Shown: positions 13,067-17,118 of the stretch, piece by piece
Position numbering within the stretch: the first letter of the stretch is position 1
Layout: every line of letters starts with the position of its first letter
Origin: Firmicutes bacterium UBA3910
Lineage (GTDB): Bacteria > Bacillota > Limnochordia > Darwinibacteriales > Darwinibacteriaceae
DNA: 17,118 nucleotides
NCBI GenBank assembly: GCA_002391465.1
Contig: DGFC01000137.1
Coordinates: 1 to 17,118 of the forward strand
Direction of reading: 5' to 3'
Translations under genes and position numbers: made by a program
The notes under the pieces: model-generated
The model's input: the letters and a program-made list of their open reading frames with translations, nothing else
Databases searched by the model: none
Told to the model about the DNA's origin: nothing

Positions 13067-15571
13067 TTAACTCAGATAACCCAACTCTTTCAGTTTCTCA
13101 ACTGCCACTTCTAGGTCTTCTGGTGCCACCATCACAACGGGCCCGGTGCAGCCCATACCCGCTTCGGCGTAGATGTTTTCTCCCCAGAGGGCCTGAGTTG
13201 CCTCTTCTATTTCCAGTACATCGATACCGGTGATTTCCTGATCGACCGGCTTTGCCGGTGGTCTTTCCGGTCCCGAATCGGCTTGGGTCACAAGACCAGC
13301 CTTTGCCAGTTCTGCGTTGACAAGCTCAGGCAGTTTTGCCGTGGCCATTTCGCCCGCAAACTGCAGGGCGTTGGCGATTACAGGGGCGCCGGAAGCCCGA
13401 GATACGATGCAGATGATGTCGTTGTAGTTTTCGCCCACACCTGGTCCATAGCCGTAGCCGACACTCTCAAAACTGCCGCCCGTGCTGTGGGCAGAGAGCA
13501 TTTTCACCATGATATTGCCCGTGAGGGAGTCGGTGACTAACACATCGCAGGAACCCCTCAAAGCGTCATTGCCCCGCATAATAGCCTGGCCAGACCTGCC
13601 CGACTGGGCCCAATTGATCTCATAGCCTTCTCTTGCCAACTCTTTCAATGTGCGCTCAGTGGTTAGGGCCCCATCGACGTTGAGGATACCCACAGCCGGG
13701 TTTTCCATTGCCAAAGCCTTAGCCACCGCAATGCCTAAGATGGCGTTTTTGTACATGGCATCGGTGCGGTTACTGGCGGACATGCCTGTTGTGGAGGCAA
13801 TGAGCATTTCTCTGCCTGTGGCTGGAGCCACTACGCGGCCAATTGTTGTTACGCCCAAGGGGAAGTTGTAATTCATGGTCACGCAGGCATCTAATTCACC
13901 GGACTGGAGCATTTTTTCCATCAGGCGATGTTGTTCGGCTTCGCTGTCCGCCTCAACAGTGGGGAGGTTAGTACTTCCCTTTGGCCCAATAGCTACAATC
14001 CGCAGGTTCTTGTTGTTCTTCTGGGCCAGCTCCGCGCCGCGGACCACTTCTGCCACGCCGTGTTCGCTGCCGAGCAGCGTAATTCCTACGGATACTATCT
14101 TTTCCGGTGTAACCGCTGGGGCTGCTTCACCGCCCGGATTTGCCTCCATAATAAAGGAGACGCCGTCAAAGAGGTTGGTCAGGCGGGCCAAAAACAGACT
14201 GCCCTTGCCAACAATCATGGTCCGTTTCAGGCTGCCCTCCAAAATACCCTGGCGGGCAAAGCCCATGTAGGGTATACCTGAGGGGATGTGTCCCTGGGTG
14301 GGTGCCCAGCCTCTTAGGCCGTGTTTTTCCACGAAATCGTTCAATTCCGCCCGCTCCAGGACACCCTGCTTAACCCCAAGGGCACCGATCATGCGGTAGT
14401 TAGCAAGGGGTACATCGCCCGCACCGGCCGGTACCGTGATTTCTGGATTTTGCATTTCCACGCTGAATTTATCAATATCTGTGATGGTAAGGCCGATCTT
14501 ATCCAGAGGATCGGTAACCAGGGCGGTGGTGACCGCCTGGGGTGATGAACCTGTACCGATGCGGTGGCGGCCGATAGCGTCTGTGCGGATGATGGGGCTG
14601 ACCCCGTCATCGGCGCTGATCAGGACGGCAAAGGTGCCCAGCATATCCTCTAAGACCGGAACGCCTTTCTTTATGTGATCCCGGGAGTTCATACCCAGCT
14701 TAGCCGTGGCACCGCCTCCCAGGACAACTACGTTTTTGTAGATCCCTGCCGATACCAATGCCACCGCGTTGATGATACCGTGGACAGGGCCGGCGCAGAA
14801 AGACCTGGTATCGGATCCGGTTGCGTTGATGCAGCCGGCGATTTCACCAATGGCCTTGGCGAAGTTGCCCCCGCCCCGCTGGTTCATATCCCCCGCCGCT
14901 TCTTCCGATGTGTCGATGATATATTCTACGATAGCCGGATCCAGTTTGTTGTTCCAGAACAGGTGGCGCAGAACTAGTGCCGCACTTGCCTTCGCCGCCA
15001 GGTTTTCAAACATGATCTCGGCCTTAAGGTTTGCATCGTGTTCGTGGGCCTGTTTGACACAGCCCACTATCCTGTCACCATGTTCCAGCGGTACCGCTGT
15101 CCCATTCTCTATAAGGGTAGTAATCTGATCGAGTCCAGCCGTTTTGGTTAAAATTGCGAGGTCTTCCTCAGTAAAGAGGGGATGATTCTTTAAAACGGCA
15201 CTGATCTCGGCAGCGAAATTCTCCTCCAACAGGACCAAGTCGAAGGAATCGGCGATCTTCATCATGGCAAGGAATTCTTCTTGCGGGAAAATCTCCCCAA
15301 ATTGGCCCTGCCTTGCTGCTTCCAGCGGGTTTTCGTACCAGGGCTGGGGTAATTGTGCCAAGTCATCGGGTGTGATGCGGCCGATATACACCTGGTTAGG
15401 GGCATAGGCCAGCACATCTTCATAGGAACGGAGAGCGGCTCTTACGTCCGCCAAAAGAGGTGATTCGGGGTTTTTTGCCCGTTCCATGGTGAGGGTTGTT
15501 CCATGGGAAAGCACCATGTCCGGTACGTGGATCAGACAATAGCTTGTAGCCTTGACTACAGGATTGGTCAA
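13067..15571 (-). CDS. grdCD: glycine reductase protein C, GrdC-GrdD fusion
   Basis: One uninterrupted 834-residue frame holds both subunits of protein C. Residues 1-481 match GrdC (beta subunit, related to the FabH thiolase fold), starting TNPVVKATSYCLIHVPDM and ending FIMEANPGG. Residues about 488-834 match GrdD (alpha subunit, related to PlsX/phosphate acyltransferases), starting VSVGITLLGSEHGVAEVV and ending with AEAGMGCTGPVVMVAPED. The GrdD part keeps two cysteines, Cys563 (LDACVTMN) and Cys808 (MGCTGP). They correspond to the two functional ones in characterised GrdD, where an acetyl thioester is formed before phosphorolysis to acetyl phosphate. Separate subunits total nearly 900 residues. 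Here the GrdC tail and GrdD leading helix are replaced by a short Ala/Pro linker. The TTG 15571 start has GGAGGT (15584-15579) seven bases upstream; the frame upstream of it does not resemble GrdC. Confidence 0.9.
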   Translation of the reverse strand: MTNPVVKATSYCLIHVPDMVLSHGTTLTMERAKNPESPLLADVRAALRSYEDVLAYAPNQVYIGRITPDDLAQLPQPWYENPLEAARQGQFGEIFPQEEFLAMMKIADSFDLVLLEENFAAEISAVLKNHPLFTEEDLAILTKTAGLDQITTLIENGTAVPLEHGDRIVGCVKQAHEHDANLKAEIMFENLAAKASAALVLRHLFWNNKLDPAIVEYIIDTSEEAAGDMNQRGGGNFAKAIGEIAGCINATGSDTRSFCAGPVHGIINAVALVSAGIYKNVVVLGGGATAKLGMNSRDHIKKGVPVLEDMLGTFAVLISADDGVSPIIRTDAIGRHRIGTGSSPQAVTTALVTDPLDKIGLTITDIDKFSVEMQNPEITVPAGAGDVPLANYRMIGALGVKQGVLERAELNDFVEKHGLRGWAPTQGHIPSGIPYMGFARQGILEGSLKRTMIVGKGSLFLARLTNLFDGVSFIMEANPGGEAAPAVTPEKIVSVGITLLGSEHGVAEVVRGAELAQKNNKNLRIVAIGPKGSTNLPTVEADSEAEQHRLMEKMLQSGELDACVTMNYNFPLGVTTIGRVVAPATGREMLIASTTGMSASNRTDAMYKNAILGIAVAKALAMENPAVGILNVDGALTTERTLKELAREGYEINWAQSGRSGQAIMRGNDALRGSCDVLVTDSLTGNIMVKMLSAHSTGGSFESVGYGYGPGVGENYNDIICIVSRASGAPVIANALQFAGEMATAKLPELVNAELAKAGLVTQADSGPERPPAKPVDQEITGIDVLEIEEATQALWGENIYAEAGMGCTGPVVMVAPEDLEVAVEKLKELGYLS

Positions 15572-15589
15572 TAAACACACCTCCAGAGG

Positions 15590-15632
15590 ACAGAGAAGGA
15601 CTCGGGCAGAAGCCACAAGTCCGTCTCTCTGT
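15590..15632 (-). other. long intercistronic hairpin between grdB and grdCD
   Basis: On the minus strand the 61-base gap between grdB and grdCD is largely one hairpin. ACAGAGA pairs with TCTCTGT (7 bp), then after a small internal loop GGACT pairs with AGTCC (5 bp), with a possible GGC/GCC at the tip. It begins at the base after the grdB stop and ends five bases before the GGAGGT ribosome binding site of grdCD. There is no T-run, so it is not a classical terminator. It may mark RNA processing, protect the 3' end of the grdA-grdB message, or affect grdCD initiation. Confidence 0.6.
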
Positions 15633-16940
15633 CTAGTTATCGAATATTGTTTGTTCCGTGACTGGCTGCGTGAGAGACTTGAGCGCCTTTTCTACCAACC
15701 GTCTGCGGAGGGCGAGTTCCTCCGTTTCGTTCAGCCGTGGATCCCCCAGTGGATAGGGGATGGCCACCGCCGGCACGATGCGGTTAGCTCCAACTGTCAT
15801 GGAGATGGGCGTTACGGTACAGACGTGTACCACTGGAATGCCCGCTCGCTCGATTTCTTTTACCATCGTTGCGCCGCAACGAGTACAGGTCCCTCAGGTG
15901 CTGGTGAGGATGACCGCTTGGACACCCTCATTAACCAGTTCAGCGGCGATTTCTGTCGCGTATTTCTTTGCATTAGCCACCGATGTTCCGTTGCCTACGG
16001 TGGAATAGAAGAAGGGATGGAGTTTGCCGATCCTGCCTTCCTTCTCCAATGCCCGCAGGGCATCTACCGGCACAACCCGGTCAGGTGACTGATTGGCGTA
16101 GGTGGGATCATAGCCGCCGTGGGCAGTCTCGAAGGCAGTGGAACTGAGCCCATCCAATCCCTCGATTGAATACTTGCCGTAGCGCGATGCGCTGGAAGCT
16201 TCGATGCGATCGGGGTTACCCTTGGGCACTATGCCGCCGCTGGTAACCAAAGCGACAGTAACGGTACTCAAATCGGTGAGTGCCGCGGCCGGTTCCACCC
16301 GATCAAAGTGGGGGATGGGGTACTCGGTTTCAAATTCCTCGCCCCGCAGTTTCTTGAGGAGCATGTCAATTGCCCGTTCCGAACCCCGTTTTTCCATAAA
16401 AACGTTACGGCGGATTCCGCGACTTAGGTAGCCTTCCTCAGCCGGGCTGCCAATTGGTTCGTTATTGGCCAGCTTGCCTGCGAGTTTCGCCACAGCGGGC
16501 AAAGCAGTGCGCATACCCGCGGCAGAATCGGTTGTTTCTATAATGTACAAATACTGGCGATAGCTTTCCACGCCGGGGTTTTCCGGGTACATGGCAGAAA
16601 CGGCTGGAATATCCATTTCTGAAGCGATTTTGCCCACCATACCGCAGGCCATACCGTAGCGTCCGGCGTTGAAGGCGGGCCCGGCTATAACCACATCGGG
16701 CTGGAGCTCTGTCAGCATCTCACGTACCTGGGCGCTTGCCTCTTCCAGGTTTTCGTTGAAATAGCCGTCGCCGCAGACAATGGTGCCTACCACTTTGCAG
16801 TTGTCAGGCAAAAGCTGCTGCAGGCCCACACCTGGTCCCCTGGGCTGATCGAAGCTCTGGGGAGGAACGTTGGCCTTGTCCTCGCCGCCCATTTGTCCAA
16901 AAAACTGATTAAGATAGACGACTATCCGTTTTGTCTCCAA
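15633..16940 (-). CDS. grdB: glycine reductase complex selenoprotein B (GrdB), in-frame UGA = Sec
   Basis: Read through the UGA at 15896-15894, the product is 435 residues, the normal GrdB length. Matching stretches include VVYLNQFFGQMGGEDKA at the start, AGPAFNAGRYGMACG, TSGGIVPKGNPDRIE, and AHGGYDPTYAN. At the active site STUGTCTRCGATMVKEIERAG gives Sec349 with Cys352 and Cys355, the family's UxxCxxC. After the UGA the frame runs a further 86 codons and continues the family sequence without a break. With GrdE, this protein takes glycine, held as a Schiff base, and passes a carboxymethyl group to the selenocysteine of GrdA. The start is TTG 16940, with GAGGTG (16952-16947) six bases upstream overlapping the grdA stop. 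Automatic gene calling would truncate it at residue 348. The sarcosine- or betaine-specific paralogues (GrdF/GrdH) are alternatives, but the adjacent grdA favours GrdB. Confidence 0.93.
15867..15896 (-). promoter_or_regulatory. bacterial SECIS-like hairpin with the grdB UGA
   Basis: Directly after the UGA (15896-15894) the mRNA has a perfect six-base-pair stem CGTTGC/GCAACG with a GGC loop (15881-15867). The loop begins 18 bases beyond the UGA. Bacterial SECIS elements recognised by SelB lie in the coding sequence just after the UGA, with a small G-containing apical loop about 16-37 bases downstream, so this fits. SelB binding itself is not shown by sequence. Confidence 0.8.
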
Positions 16941-16950
16941 ATTCTACACC

Positions 16951-17118
16951 TCAATCCGTTTTGCGGTAAGTGGCGACCTCCTTGATAATCTCCTCGACTT
17001 CCAGAACCATTTCCATCATGCTTATCTGTTCGTCCCAGACGTCTTCCGCAATAAGATCCTTAAGTTCGAAAATATGATATACGGGGAGTTCCAACTGAAC
17101 TCCTGTCAATGGACCGGC
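16951..17118 (-). CDS. grdA: glycine reductase selenoprotein A (GrdA), C-terminal 55 residues
   Basis: The right edge cuts this gene, leaving the last 55 residues and the TGA stop. The visible part reads AGPLTGVQLELPVYHIFEL, then VWDEQISMMEMVLEVEEII, which matches the C terminus of GrdA (family pattern AGPLxGVQLxLxVYH ... MMEMVLDVDxIIEEM). GrdA is a small, roughly 155-160-residue protein whose N-terminal selenocysteine carries the carboxymethyl intermediate between proteins B and C. That Sec codon lies outside the window. The stop is ten bases from the grdB start and overlaps the grdB ribosome binding site, so the two are cotranscribed and probably coupled. The order grdA-grdB-grdC/D is that of the known glycine reductase operon, with grdE expected next on the right. 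Confidence 0.88.
   Translation of the reverse strand, partial: AGPLTGVQLELPVYHIFELKDLIAEDVWDEQISMMEMVLEVEEIIKEVATYRKTD

Noticed and set aside
5572..15616. Extension of grdCD to the longer frame start at 15616
   Set aside because: The 15 extra residues do not resemble GrdC, and the frame would run through the intercistronic hairpin and the strong ribosome binding site. TTG 15571 fits better.
15633..15866. 77-residue minus-strand ORF as a separate gene
   Set aside because: It is in frame with grdB and matches the GrdB C terminus after the Sec codon; its ATG is an internal methionine.
15552..16088. 178-residue plus-strand ORF
   Set aside because: It lies antisense to grdB and the grdCD start, has low-complexity unlikely composition, and has no ribosome binding site; a shadow of the real genes.
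16951..17118. Right-edge fragment as the end of GrdE
   Set aside because: The visible GPLxGVQL and MMEMVLEVEEII stretches fit the GrdA C terminus, not the GrdE terminus, and gene order agrees.

Overview
The window looks like chromosome from an anaerobic, Gram-positive, amino-acid-fermenting bacterium (Bacillota, Clostridia-like). The reasons are a selenocysteine-dependent glycine reductase operon, strong GGAGG-type ribosome binding sites with many GTG/TTG starts, U-tailed intrinsic terminators, a ydaO-type c-di-AMP riboswitch and an ECF sigma operon. No tRNA, rRNA, IS element, phage gene or CRISPR array was seen. The species cannot be named from this sequence.

Left edge (1-355): a minus-strand promoter drives the 5' half of a ydaO/yuaA (c-di-AMP) riboswitch whose target gene lies off the left end. 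The rest is the leader of a plus-strand operon and holds a possible 24-codon upstream ORF with a good ribosome binding site, an Arg/Lys-rich end and alternative hairpins. Operon 1 (356-6884, +) is MFS efflux protein, two half-size ABC exporters, a YjbQ/UPF0047 protein and an M48 (Ste24-like) membrane metalloprotease. A strong intrinsic terminator ends it, lying inside the 3' end of the convergent MATE transporter gene (6887-8287, -). The MATE gene has its own extended -10 promoter overlapped by an inverted repeat. Upstream of it is a small membrane protein (8375-8704, -).

Middle (8705-13018): a six-TM diguanylate cyclase (8840-10012, +) converges on a four-gene ECF sigma operon (11334-10063, -). 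That operon consists of the sigma factor, a translationally coupled candidate anti-sigma protein and two small conserved-looking proteins, preceded by a match to an ECF autoregulatory promoter. A bidirectional terminator separates the two units. Then come a SAM-dependent methyltransferase and a DUF1858-type protein (+), the latter sharing a CTAG stop overlap with a YbaN/DUF454 membrane protein (-).

Right part (13019-17118, -): the distal half of a glycine reductase operon in the order grdA (C-terminal fragment), grdB (in-frame UGA = Sec, with a SECIS-like hairpin) and an in-frame grdC-grdD fusion, closed by a strong terminator. Together these make acetyl phosphate from glycine. GrdB (with the unseen GrdE) activates glycine, GrdA carries the carboxymethyl-selenoether, and the GrdCD protein forms the acetyl thioester and releases acetyl phosphate. 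The fused protein C, and a long hairpin between grdB and its ribosome binding site, are the most unusual features of that locus.
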